Shown: positions 7,101 to 12,099 of the stretch, one piece after another | How positions within the stretch are numbered: the stretch's first letter is position 1 | Layout: each line of letters begins with the position of its first letter | NCBI GenBank assembly: GCA_050729835.1 | Contig: JBOHLS010000047.1 | Span: 1-12,099, forward strand | Length of the DNA stretch: 12,099 nucleotides | Origin: REEB95 sp050729835 | GTDB taxonomy: Bacteria; Pseudomonadota; Alphaproteobacteria; ATCC43930; CGMCC-115725 | Direction of reading: 5' to 3' | The notes under the pieces: generated by a model | Database searches by the model: none | Seen by the model: the letters and a program-made list of their open reading frames with translations, nothing else | What the model was told of the DNA's origin: nothing | Program-made: the position numbers and the translations under genes

Positions 7101-9874
7101 TGCGCGCCCATGAATACTGGCGGCTGAAGCAGCTTGCCGTCGACCTCGTGATCCTGAACGACCGCGCGCCGTCCTATGTACAGGATTTGCAGAATTCTCT
7201 GGATGCGCTTGTGCGTATGAACCGCTCCATGCCCAAGACACCCGACGCCGACGCGCGCGGCGCCGTATTCGTCCTCCGCGCCGATCTGGCCTCAAGCGAG
7301 GTTTGCGAGCTGGTGCAAACGGCAGCACGGGCGGTGCTTCGCGGCGGCCACGGCACCCTCGTCGAGCAGATTAATCGGGCGCGCGAATTCAAGCCTCCAA
7401 CTGCGCCGCCGGCCCGGCACGTCACGACGGCGAGCCCGGCACCGGACTCGCAATCACCGCGGCCGGCGCTCGAATACTTCAACGGATTCGGCGGCTTCAG
7501 CGCCCAGGGACGCGAATATGTAACGATCCTCGAAGGAGCGGACTGCACGCCCGCCCCGTGGATCAACGTTATTGCCAATCCGTCATTCGGTTTTCAGGTT
7601 TCTACCGAAGGCGGCGGTTACACTTGGGCGCTCAACAGCCAGCAGAACCAGATTACGCCCTGGTCGAATGACCCGGTCTGCGATGCGGCGGGCGAGGTTC
7701 TCTATGTGCGCGACGACGAGACGGGCGACGTTTGGGGCGCGACCGCGTTGCCGATCCGCGAGAATGGATCTCCCTATATCGCGATACACGGCCAGGGCTA
7801 CAGCCGATTCGAGCATAGCGCGCATGGTGTCGCGCTCGAGCTGCTGCAATACATCCCGGTCGACGACACCATCAAGATCTCGCGGTTGAAGATCACTAAC
7901 CGTTCCGCGCGCGTTCGCCGTCTTTCGATCACGGCCTATGTAGAATGGGTGCTCGGTGCCTCGCGCGCGGCGACAGCGCCTTTCATCGTGACGGAGATCG
8001 ATCCGAAGACGGGCGCGATGTTCGCGCAGAACCCGTGGAGCAACGAATTCGGCGAACAGATCGCATTCGCCGATCTGGCTGGGCGCCAAGTGGCCTGGAC
8101 CGGCGATCGCACCGAGTTCATCGGGCGCGATGGCGCGCTCGATCGCCCCGTTGGATTGACTCAAGGCGTGCAACTCTCTCTTCGCGTCGGTGCCGGGCTC
8201 GATCCCTGCGGCGCGCTACAAGCCGGTGTGAGGCTTGGCGCGCAGGGTTCGGTCGAGGTGATTTTCTTCTTGGGTCAGGCGGCGAGCCGGACGGACGCAC
8301 AATCCCTAGTCGCCAAATACCGCGATGCCGACCTCGACGCGGTCTTCGCCGCCGTCACCAAGCAATGGGACGATGTCACGGGCGTGATCCAGGTGAAGAC
8401 GCCGGATCGGACGCTGGACATCCTCATGAACCGCTGGTTGCCCTATCAGACGCTGGCCTGCCGGGTGTGGGCGCGGACAGGGTTCTATCAGGCGAGTGGC
8501 GCTTATGGCTTTCGCGATCAGTTGCAGGACGTAATGGCGTTGTGCGTGTCACGACCGGATCTGACGCGTGCCCATCTGTTGCGCGCGACGGCGCGACAAT
8601 TTACCGAAGGCGACGTGCAGCATTGGTGGTTGCCGGATACCGGCCGTGGGGTTCGCACGCGTGTCACCGATGACCGGATATGGCTCGCGTATGTCACCGC
8701 GCACTATGTCGGAGTCACCGGCGATCTCGCGTTGCTCGATGAGATGGTTCCATTCCTCGACGGGCCGATCCTGCGCGACGGTGAGCGCGACGCGTTCTTT
8801 CAGCCGGCGGTTTCCGAAAAGCAGGCAAACGTATTCGAGCATTGCGCGCTGGCGCTCGACACGAGCCTCGCCATCGGCGCGCATGGCTTGCCGTTGATGG
8901 GAACCGGCGATTGGAACGATGGTATGGATCGCGTCGGCGAAGACGGAAAGGGTGAAAGTGTATGGCTTGGCTGGTTCCTCCATGCGACGCTGGTGACATT
9001 CGCGCGTCTTGCGGAGCGACAACGCGATGGCCGCGCGCATGACTGGCTGGAACACGCGATAGCCTTGAAGGGCGCGCTGGAACAGCACGGTTGGGACGGT
9101 GACTGGTATCGCCGCGCGTATTTCGACGATGGCACGCCGCTGGGATCGGCTTCGAACAGCGAATGCCGTATCGATTCCATCGCGCAATCGTGGAGCGTGA
9201 TCTCGGGCGCCGCCGAGCCCGTACGCGCCGAACGCGCCATGACAGCGGTCGATAAATATCTGGTACGGCGCGATGATTTGCTAGCGCTGCTGTTCACGCC
9301 ACCCTTCGACCACTCCGGGCCCGACCCGGGCTACATCAAGGGTTATCCAGCCGGCATTCGCGAAAATGGCGGGCAATATACCCATGCCGCGACCTGGTCG
9401 GCGTTGGCATTCACCCGGCTCGGCGACGGCGACAGGGCGTTCGAGCTGTGGTCGTTGCTCAATCCAATTCGGCACGCCAACACCCATGCTGACGTTCATC
9501 GTTATAAGGTGGAGCCTTATGTCGTCTGTGCCGACATCTATTCCATGCCGCCGCATGTCGGGCGCGGAGGCTGGACATGGTACACCGGGTCTGCCGGATG
9601 GACTTATCGCGTGGCGCTCGAGGCCATACTCGGGTTTCGGTTGCAGGGCAACAACCTGCTGCTTGACCCGTGTATTCCAAGGGTGTGGCCCAGCTTTGGA
9701 ATCTCGTTTCGCCACGGCGACGCGCGCTACGACATCAGCGTCGACAACCCGACGGGTGTCTGCCGCGGCGTTCTGGCGATCAAGCTCGACGGTGAGATGG
9801 TATCGGGAAAACCGCCTTTGATCCGCTTGGTTGACGACGGCGCCAGCCATCGCGTGCAAGTCATTCTGGGCTGA
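1142..9874 (+). CDS. ndvB: Cyclic beta-1,2-glucan synthase (NdvB/ChvB/Cgs)
   Basis: An inner-membrane enzyme that builds cyclic beta-1,2-glucan from UDP-glucose, a periplasmic glucan important for hypo-osmotic adaptation and host interaction in rhizobia, Agrobacterium and Brucella. At 2910 residues it is near full family length. Order: helical N-terminus (1-410); two membrane spans (about 415-437, 442-464); GT84 glycosyltransferase (about 490-820) with DAD at 632-634 and the (Q/R)xxRW-type motif RQHRW at 778-782; further spans between about 827 and 995; cyclisation/glycoamylase-like region (about 1030-1600) with RTSPTNIG 1051-1058, NWYDT 1101-1105, WSGSMFE 1410-1416, WGMSESEYN 1454-1462 and YMAHHQAMS 1549-1557; a beta-sandwich (about 1616-1880); a Pro/Ala linker near 2080-2110; a second beta-sandwich (about 2111-2400); and a GH94 phosphorylase barrel (about 2420-2880) with FRD (D2459), GDWNDGMD from G2589 and GIRENGGQYTHA (2738-2749). 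Family work assigns the GH94 part to chain-length control. The TTG start at 1142 is the only reasonable choice: an in-frame TAA lies at 1124-1126 and family similarity (PIRAELFSVERLEQHAESLAAAQRV region) begins about 20 residues in. No internal stop or frameshift is seen. Confidence 0.96.
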   Translation: MSYAKPADTSNLAAAFAPLEEPIRAELFSVERLEQHAESLAAAQRVSQKGSRASRHAPRLYANTKVLIAAYRAIVDATRAHEPITLAAEWLLDNFHIVDEQIREIKDDLPPGFYRRLPKLLDGPLAGYPRVFGVAWALVAHTDSAFDVLKLTRLVAAYQRVQPLTIGELWAIPITLRITLVENLRRLAEAIVARLDASRRADALMDRILGTKTSSDETAAAIMYSLDQIPWSTAFAVQLAQRLRDRDPNVTPAVQWLNKRLTAEGTTTDRIVRDEVQRQSAMNVTVRNVITSMRLVSTINWAEWFESVSLVDVALRAASDFAAMDFTTRDLYRRAIEEVARNSGHDEIEIAQLAITTARQAGDVAVRTNVPLGRECNPGYYLISKGRQGFERRLNSRVPLGRRLFHAIAAGGIHGYAGIITLVGAIALGFGLVGTAYGGLSGWAIALLAILGTVPASDVAVALVNRIITQNVGAVPLPGLELRDGVPADLRAIVVMPTMLTNRDLIDGQIERLEIHFLSNADGNLHFALLSDWADSPVKISATDESLVGAAAEGIARLNRQYGPANAGARFFLLHRRRVWNEGEGKWIGWERKRGKLHELNRLLRGATDTTFLNIDDKPAALPTVRYVITLDADTRMPIGTAKRLIGKMAHPLNRSRFDRRLGRVVEGHGILQPRVTPSLPIGREGSLFQRAFSGPNGLDPYAFAVSDVYQDLIEEGSYVGKGIYDVDVVERAMQAKIPDSTVLSHDLLEGIFTRAGLTSDVEFVEEFPSRYDVASARQHRWTRGDWQLLPWLFGCGPVGHDNYERSALPAAGRWKLLDNLRRSLSAPAMLLAFIVGWLQPFDAALTWTVFILFTLAFPPLLPAIANVVPRRAGVSLRNHLNGIRKDLALGILQSAFLITFLAHQAWLMVDAVMRTLYRLFIARRRLLEWTTAAQSVEDAQFDSRTLGVQIVASVTFAAALGVVIVFVGDHTWPLAASFAALWIFSPVAARLASLPPPVTGHLSVTAADAHALRLIARRTWRFFETFVTAEDNMLPPDNFQEEPHPVVAHRTSPTNIGLYLLSTVVARDFGWLGTFDTLDRLEATIATMGKLERFRGHLYNWYDTRDLHALEPKYISTVDSGNLAGHLIALGNACREMAVGPTFNPRWIDGLKDTIGLLGESLRANPREPPPSKLAAVIDEFVALLAHQPGDAMAMARLMDELVRCTDAIMEITKGSADGRTWEVPIWADALRVSVHAHRRDFEALMPWAGIVARNVAWVDAFELPDLAAMPTLERLPLLCDAALRSLKNRKLDTSGNDPDTAALITALRKSEQAARSLLHRLAMLAETSKTMATAMEFGFLFNPDRQLLSIGYRGTDDSLDSNCYDLLASEARLASFIAIAKGDVPARHWFHLGRTLTPIDGGSGLISWSGSMFEYLMPSLVMRAPAGSLLEKTNRLIVRRQIEYGDKLGIPWGMSESEYNARDIEQTYQYSSFGVPDLGYKRTLAENTVVTPYATALSAMVDPAAAVRNFERFARLGARGQYGWYEAVDYTRSRVPEGAKFAVVSAYMAHHQAMSLVAVANALQDGAVRARFHAEAIVQSAELLLQERMPRDVALARPPREHTTEAVETADLVPKIQRRYTNAHSRVPRTQLLSNGRYSVMVTAAGSGYSRWRDVAITRWREDTTCDGWGSYIFLRDVRSGDVWSAGYQPCGTEPSAYEAAFFEDRAQIVRRDGSIGTKLEIAISPEDDAEVRRVSITNHGARAREIDVTSYAEIALARQSDDVAHPAFSKLFVETEFVPSLGAILARRRRRSDGDPQVWAAHLVVVEGEIAGDVQFETDRARFLGRGQTNRAPVAVHDGWPLSNTVGPVLDPVFSLRQRLRIPRGATARLAFWTMVAPTREAVLDLADKHHDAMAYERAITLAWTQAQMQLHHLGISSDDAHLFQRLANHVLYSDPALRPTQDVLKRGARKLSMLWAHGISGDLPIVLVRVAEADDLELVRQTLRAHEYWRLKQLAVDLVILNDRAPSYVQDLQNSLDALVRMNRSMPKTPDADARGAVFVLRADLASSEVCELVQTAARAVLRGGHGTLVEQINRAREFKPPTAPPARHVTTASPAPDSQSPRPALEYFNGFGGFSAQGREYVTILEGADCTPAPWINVIANPSFGFQVSTEGGGYTWALNSQQNQITPWSNDPVCDAAGEVLYVRDDETGDVWGATALPIRENGSPYIAIHGQGYSRFEHSAHGVALELLQYIPVDDTIKISRLKITNRSARVRRLSITAYVEWVLGASRAATAPFIVTEIDPKTGAMFAQNPWSNEFGEQIAFADLAGRQVAWTGDRTEFIGRDGALDRPVGLTQGVQLSLRVGAGLDPCGALQAGVRLGAQGSVEVIFFLGQAASRTDAQSLVAKYRDADLDAVFAAVTKQWDDVTGVIQVKTPDRTLDILMNRWLPYQTLACRVWARTGFYQASGAYGFRDQLQDVMALCVSRPDLTRAHLLRATARQFTEGDVQHWWLPDTGRGVRTRVTDDRIWLAYVTAHYVGVTGDLALLDEMVPFLDGPILRDGERDAFFQPAVSEKQANVFEHCALALDTSLAIGAHGLPLMGTGDWNDGMDRVGEDGKGESVWLGWFLHATLVTFARLAERQRDGRAHDWLEHAIALKGALEQHGWDGDWYRRAYFDDGTPLGSASNSECRIDSIAQSWSVISGAAEPVRAERAMTAVDKYLVRRDDLLALLFTPPFDHSGPDPGYIKGYPAGIRENGGQYTHAATWSALAFTRLGDGDRAFELWSLLNPIRHANTHADVHRYKVEPYVVCADIYSMPPHVGRGGWTWYTGSAGWTYRVALEAILGFRLQGNNLLLDPCIPRVWPSFGISFRHGDARYDISVDNPTGVCRGVLAIKLDGEMVSGKPPLIRLVDDGASHRVQVILG

Positions 9875-9887
9875 AAGCAGTGACACG

Positions 9888-11531
9888 GTGACCGCCAAGA
9901 TAAGTCCGCTGGCGGGCAAGGTCGCTCCGGCGTCGATGCTGATCAACGTACCCGGACTCGTGACCGCCTATTTCGCCGCCGTGCCCGATCCGGCGTTTCC
10001 TGCGCAGCGGGTTTCCTTTGGTACCTCCGGCCACCGCGGGTCGGCCTTCGACTGCGCTTTCAACGAGGCGCATATCCTGGCGATCGCGCAAGCCATCTGT
10101 CTCTGCCGGCATCGCGCAGGAATCGACGGACCTCTGTTCGTCGGCATCGACACGCACGCGCTATCGGAACCGGCGCTCGCGAGCGCTTTGGAGGTCTTTG
10201 CGGCCAATGGCGTCGAGACGATGATCGACGCCGCGGGCGGGTATACGCCGACGCCCGTAATCTCGCATGCGATCCTGACCTACAACAAGGGACGCAGGAC
10301 AGGGCTCGCCGACGGCATCGTCATTTCGCCGTCGCACAATCCGCCGGAGGATGGCGGCTTCAAGTACAATCCAGCCAATGGCGGGCCGGCTGATGTCGAC
10401 GTCACCGGCTGGATCGAAAAGACCGCGAACGAATTCTTGGGGACAAGGCTCGGCAGCGTACGCCGTATCCCATTGGCGCGCGCGCGTAAAACGTCCTGCA
10501 TACATCTTTACGATTACATCACACCTTACGTGAGCGACCTCGCCAACGTCGTCGATATGGAGGAGATACGCATCAGCGGCGTCAGGATCGGGATCGATCC
10601 GTTGGGTGGCGCCGCTGTGCATTATTGGGCGCCGCTCATCGAGCGCTACAAGATCGCGGCAACCGTGGCGAATGACGTCGTGGATCCGACGTTCCGATTC
10701 ATGACGGTCGATTGGGACGGAAAGATCCGGATGGACTGCTCCTCGCCCTGTGCAATGGAGCGGCTGGTTGGCTTGCGCAAGAAATTCGACATTGCCTTTG
10801 CCAACGATACCGATGCCGATCGTCACGGCATCGTCTGTCCGTCGAGCGGGTTGATGAACCCCAATTACTATCTCGCCGCGGCGATCTCCTATCTGTACGG
10901 AAGCCGCTCGAACTGGCGTATCGGCAGCGCCGTCGGGAAGACCGTCGTTAGCAGCGAGATGATCGATCGCGTGGTGAAAACGCTAGGCCGTCTGCTCGTC
11001 GAGGTTCCGGTCGGATTCAAATGGTTCAGCGTTGGACTGATCGACGGATCGCTTGGTTTTGCCGGCGAGGAAAGCGCGGGCGCCTCGTTCCTGCGCCGCG
11101 ATGGCTCGGTATGGACAACGGACAAGGACGGGATCGTCATGGGCCTCCTCGCCGCCGAGATGACCGCGCGCCTGGGCAAGGACCCAAGCCTGATCTACGG
11201 CGATGTTACGCACGATCTCGGCGTCTCGTTCTATGAACGCATCGATGCACCGGCGTCATCGGCCCAGAAGACCGTCTTGAAAAATATTTCGCCCGACCGC
11301 ATCACGGCCACGGAACTTGTCGGCGAGACGATCGAGGCGAAGCTTGTCAAGGCGCCCGGCAACAACCAGCCAATCGGTGGGATCAAGGTGGTCACCAAAA
11401 GCGGTTGGTTCGCCGCGCGACCCTCTGGCACCGAAGATGTCTACAAAATCTACGCCGAGAGCTTTCGCAGCCAAGCCCATCTGCGACGGATACAACGCGA
11501 GGCGCAGACGATCATTGATGGCCTCGTTTAG
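9888..11531 (+). CDS. pgm: Phosphoglucomutase, alpha-D-glucose-specific
   Basis: Interconverts glucose-1-phosphate and glucose-6-phosphate in the cytoplasm, feeding UDP-glucose synthesis. The GTG start at 9888 gives 547 residues, close to the 546 of E. coli Pgm, beginning MTAKISPLAGK as expected for alphaproteobacterial copies. A TTG at 9831 would overlap the ndvB end without family support, and an ATG at 9936 would remove conserved N-terminal residues. Motifs of the phosphohexomutase superfamily are intact: GTSGHRGS 45-52, the phosphoserine loop SPSHNPP with S149, the Mg-binding DTDADRHG (D307, D309, D311), the sugar-binding GEESAGASF around E394-S396, and the phosphate-binding RPSGTED from R511. 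The gene starts 13 nt after the ndvB stop with only a weak GAAAG-type ribosome binding site, so cotranscription and perhaps coupled translation are likely. This pairing suits supply of UDP-glucose to the synthase and recycling of glucose-1-phosphate from its GH94 domain (inference). Confidence 0.95.
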   Translation: MTAKISPLAGKVAPASMLINVPGLVTAYFAAVPDPAFPAQRVSFGTSGHRGSAFDCAFNEAHILAIAQAICLCRHRAGIDGPLFVGIDTHALSEPALASALEVFAANGVETMIDAAGGYTPTPVISHAILTYNKGRRTGLADGIVISPSHNPPEDGGFKYNPANGGPADVDVTGWIEKTANEFLGTRLGSVRRIPLARARKTSCIHLYDYITPYVSDLANVVDMEEIRISGVRIGIDPLGGAAVHYWAPLIERYKIAATVANDVVDPTFRFMTVDWDGKIRMDCSSPCAMERLVGLRKKFDIAFANDTDADRHGIVCPSSGLMNPNYYLAAAISYLYGSRSNWRIGSAVGKTVVSSEMIDRVVKTLGRLLVEVPVGFKWFSVGLIDGSLGFAGEESAGASFLRRDGSVWTTDKDGIVMGLLAAEMTARLGKDPSLIYGDVTHDLGVSFYERIDAPASSAQKTVLKNISPDRITATELVGETIEAKLVKAPGNNQPIGGIKVVTKSGWFAARPSGTEDVYKIYAESFRSQAHLRRIQREAQTIIDGLV

Positions 11532-11580
11532 AGCGATAGCGCTTGCATTTGCAGTTAGGCCAGTGTCGCGGCGCGCTTCG

Positions 11581-11602
11581 CCCGTATCGCACGGGATTTG
11601 TC
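11581..11602 (+). terminator. Weak terminator-like hairpin after pgm
   Basis: CCCGT (11581-11585) and ACGGG (11591-11595) form a 5-bp GC-rich stem with a 5-base loop, followed by the moderately T-rich ATTTGTC. It lies about 50 bases after the pgm stop and just before the likely IS boundary, the right place to end the ndvB-pgm transcript. The stem is short and the T-tract imperfect, so it may be weak or fortuitous. Confidence 0.3.
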
Positions 11603-11668
11603 TGTATGTCGTTGAATGATAGTGGGTGGCGGATCCGGAGCGGGTTGCTGAATGGGCTGCTGCCGGTT

Positions 11669-11697
11669 TTGAAGACACCGAGTTAGGGTGTTCTGAT
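11669..11697 (+). promoter_or_regulatory. Possible transposase promoter inside the IS left end
   Basis: TTGAAG (11669-11674) and TCTGAT (11692-11697) are separated by 17 bases, each matching four of six positions of the sigma-70 -35 and -10 consensus. The position, just before the ribosome binding site of orfA, is where IS3 elements carry their weak transposase promoter. The motif match alone is poor evidence. Confidence 0.25.
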
Positions 11698-11714
11698 GGA
11701 ACCGGAGGTGGGCC

Positions 11715-12004
11715 ATGGAGCGACGGAGTTTTACGCGAGAGTTCACGCTTGAGGTTGTCAAGCTGATCAAGGAACGCGGGGTCTCGGTGGCGCAAGCGGC
11801 CCGCGATCTGGACGTTCACGGGAACATGCTGCGCAAGTGGATCAGGGACTTTGAGGCCGATCCGCAGCATGCGTTTCCCGGCCAGGGTCAGATGAAGCCG
11901 GAGCAGCTGGAGATCGAGCGGCTGCGCCGCGAGGTGATCAAGCTAAAGGCGGGGCGGGACATCCTAAAAAAACCGCGGCCTACTTCGCGAAGGAATCGAC
12001 GTGA
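11715..12004 (+). CDS. IS3-family transposase OrfA (HTH subunit), frameshifted at an A7 tract
   Basis: ATG at 11715 follows a strong Shine-Dalgarno GGAGG (11704-11708) by six bases. The protein begins MERRSFTREF and continues with a typical IS3 OrfA: a helix-turn-helix around residues 20-45 (GVSVAQAARDLDV then LRKWIRDFE) and a leucine-zipper-like helix around 65-85 (QLEIERLRREVIKLKAGRDI) used for multimerisation. After DILKK the family normally ends AAAYFAKEST. Here the reading frame instead enters PRPTSRRN and stays open to the window end, because a base is missing beside the A7 run at 11966-11972. In the restored frame YFAKEST and a TGA at 12002-12004 follow, and the stop overlaps the orfB GTG as GTGA. 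The copy may be inactive, may rely on slippage at A7, or may contain a sequencing error. Confidence 0.75.
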
Positions 12005-12099
12005 GGTTCACCTTCATCGCGAAGCACCGGGGGATCTGGCCGGCGGCTTGGGTGTGCGGGGCGCTCGGTGTCTCGCGGAGCGGGTTCCATGCCTGGCTG
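12001..12099 (+). CDS. IS3-family transposase OrfB, N-terminal fragment (partial)
   Basis: GTG at 12001 overlaps the restored orfA stop (GTGA), the usual IS3 arrangement. The 33 visible codons read MRFTFIAKHRGIWPAAWVC, then GALGVSRSGFHAWL, which matches the start of IS3 OrfB proteins (short helical region ahead of the DDE catalytic domain, with the conserved S-R-S-G-F-H/Y motif). The catalytic rve domain and its DDE residues lie beyond the window, so integrity cannot be judged. OrfB is normally made as an OrfAB fusion by -1 frameshifting at the end of orfA; the frame upstream of this GTG is open back through the A7 region, consistent with that mechanism. Confidence 0.8.
   Translation, partial: MRFTFIAKHRGIWPAAWVCGALGVSRSGFHAWL

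Larger units (their letters stand above)
11614..12099 (+). mobile_element. IS3-family insertion sequence, left part (runs off the right edge)
   Basis: Two overlapping transposase frames in the IS3 arrangement (orfA then orfB in another frame) occupy the right edge. IS3-family ends start with TG; TG occurs at 11614 (TGAATGATAGTGGG) and 11617 (TGATAGTGGG), so the left terminus is placed tentatively at 11614. The right end, its inverted repeat and any target duplication are outside the window. The element lies only about 80 bases after pgm, in the same orientation, and differs from the IS fragment at the left edge. Confidence 0.6.

Noticed and set aside
6200..7111. A 303-codon open frame on the minus strand inside ndvB
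   Set aside because: It lies antisense to a well-supported domain-coding part of ndvB. Long antisense frames are common in GC-rich coding DNA, and the translation resembles no family.
9831..9887. A pgm start at TTG 9831 overlapping ndvB
   Set aside because: GTG 9888 gives the expected family N-terminus and length; the extra 19 residues have no family resemblance.
9281..9946. A 221-codon minus-strand frame across the ndvB-pgm junction
   Set aside because: It is antisense to the conserved GH94 end and the pgm start, has no recognisable domain and is best explained as a shadow of the real genes.
11256..11870. A 204-codon minus-strand frame spanning the pgm end, the intergenic gap and the IS
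   Set aside because: It crosses from pgm into a mobile element and is antisense to conserved motifs of both, so it cannot be one evolved gene.
1..12099. CRISPR array, tRNA, rRNA or defence system
   Set aside because: I saw no regularly spaced repeats, no cloverleaf or rRNA-like stretch, and no proteins of known defence families; the large genes are fully explained by glucan metabolism and transposition.

Overview
The window is GC-rich chromosomal DNA that reads like an alphaproteobacterium, most likely of the Hyphomicrobiales (Rhizobiales). The evidence is a full-length NdvB/ChvB-type cyclic beta-1,2-glucan synthase, a Pgm whose N-terminus resembles alphaproteobacterial copies, an alphaproteobacterial-type CHCC zinc-finger protein and two IS3-family insertion sequences. 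Genus cannot be fixed from sequence alone.

Layout: (1) 1 to about 106 is the tip of an IS3-family element whose transposase reads leftward out of the window. (2) About 107-362 has no recognisable gene. (3) 363-984 holds short plus-strand genes: a 29-residue single-span membrane peptide with a strong ribosome binding site (363-452), a 78-residue zinc-finger protein (464-700), and a short gene at 783-984 that seems broken by one extra G in a G5 run. (4) 985-1141 is the leader of the main gene and ends in a small hairpin against a TTG start. (5) 1142-9874 is the 2910-residue cyclic glucan synthase ndvB. (6) 9888-11531 is pgm, starting 13 nt after the ndvB stop. (7) A weak terminator-like hairpin lies near 11581-11602. 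(8) From about 11614 to the window end is a second, different IS3-family element on the plus strand, with orfA (frameshifted at an A7 tract) and the start of orfB.

How the genes work together: NdvB polymerises glucose from UDP-glucose into a beta-1,2 chain, cyclises it and trims it by phosphorolysis in its GH94 domain. Pgm interconverts glucose-6-phosphate and glucose-1-phosphate, the precursor of UDP-glucose, and could also take up glucose-1-phosphate released by the GH94 domain. The close spacing suggests a two-gene operon for periplasmic glucan. No exporter of the NdvA/ChvA/Cgt type is present in the window.

I found no convincing new multi-gene system. The items most worth a second look are the ndvB-pgm pairing, the hairpin and overlapping short frame at the ndvB start, the tiny membrane peptide, and two single-base frameshifts at homopolymers (G5 at 843-847, A7 at 11966-11972).
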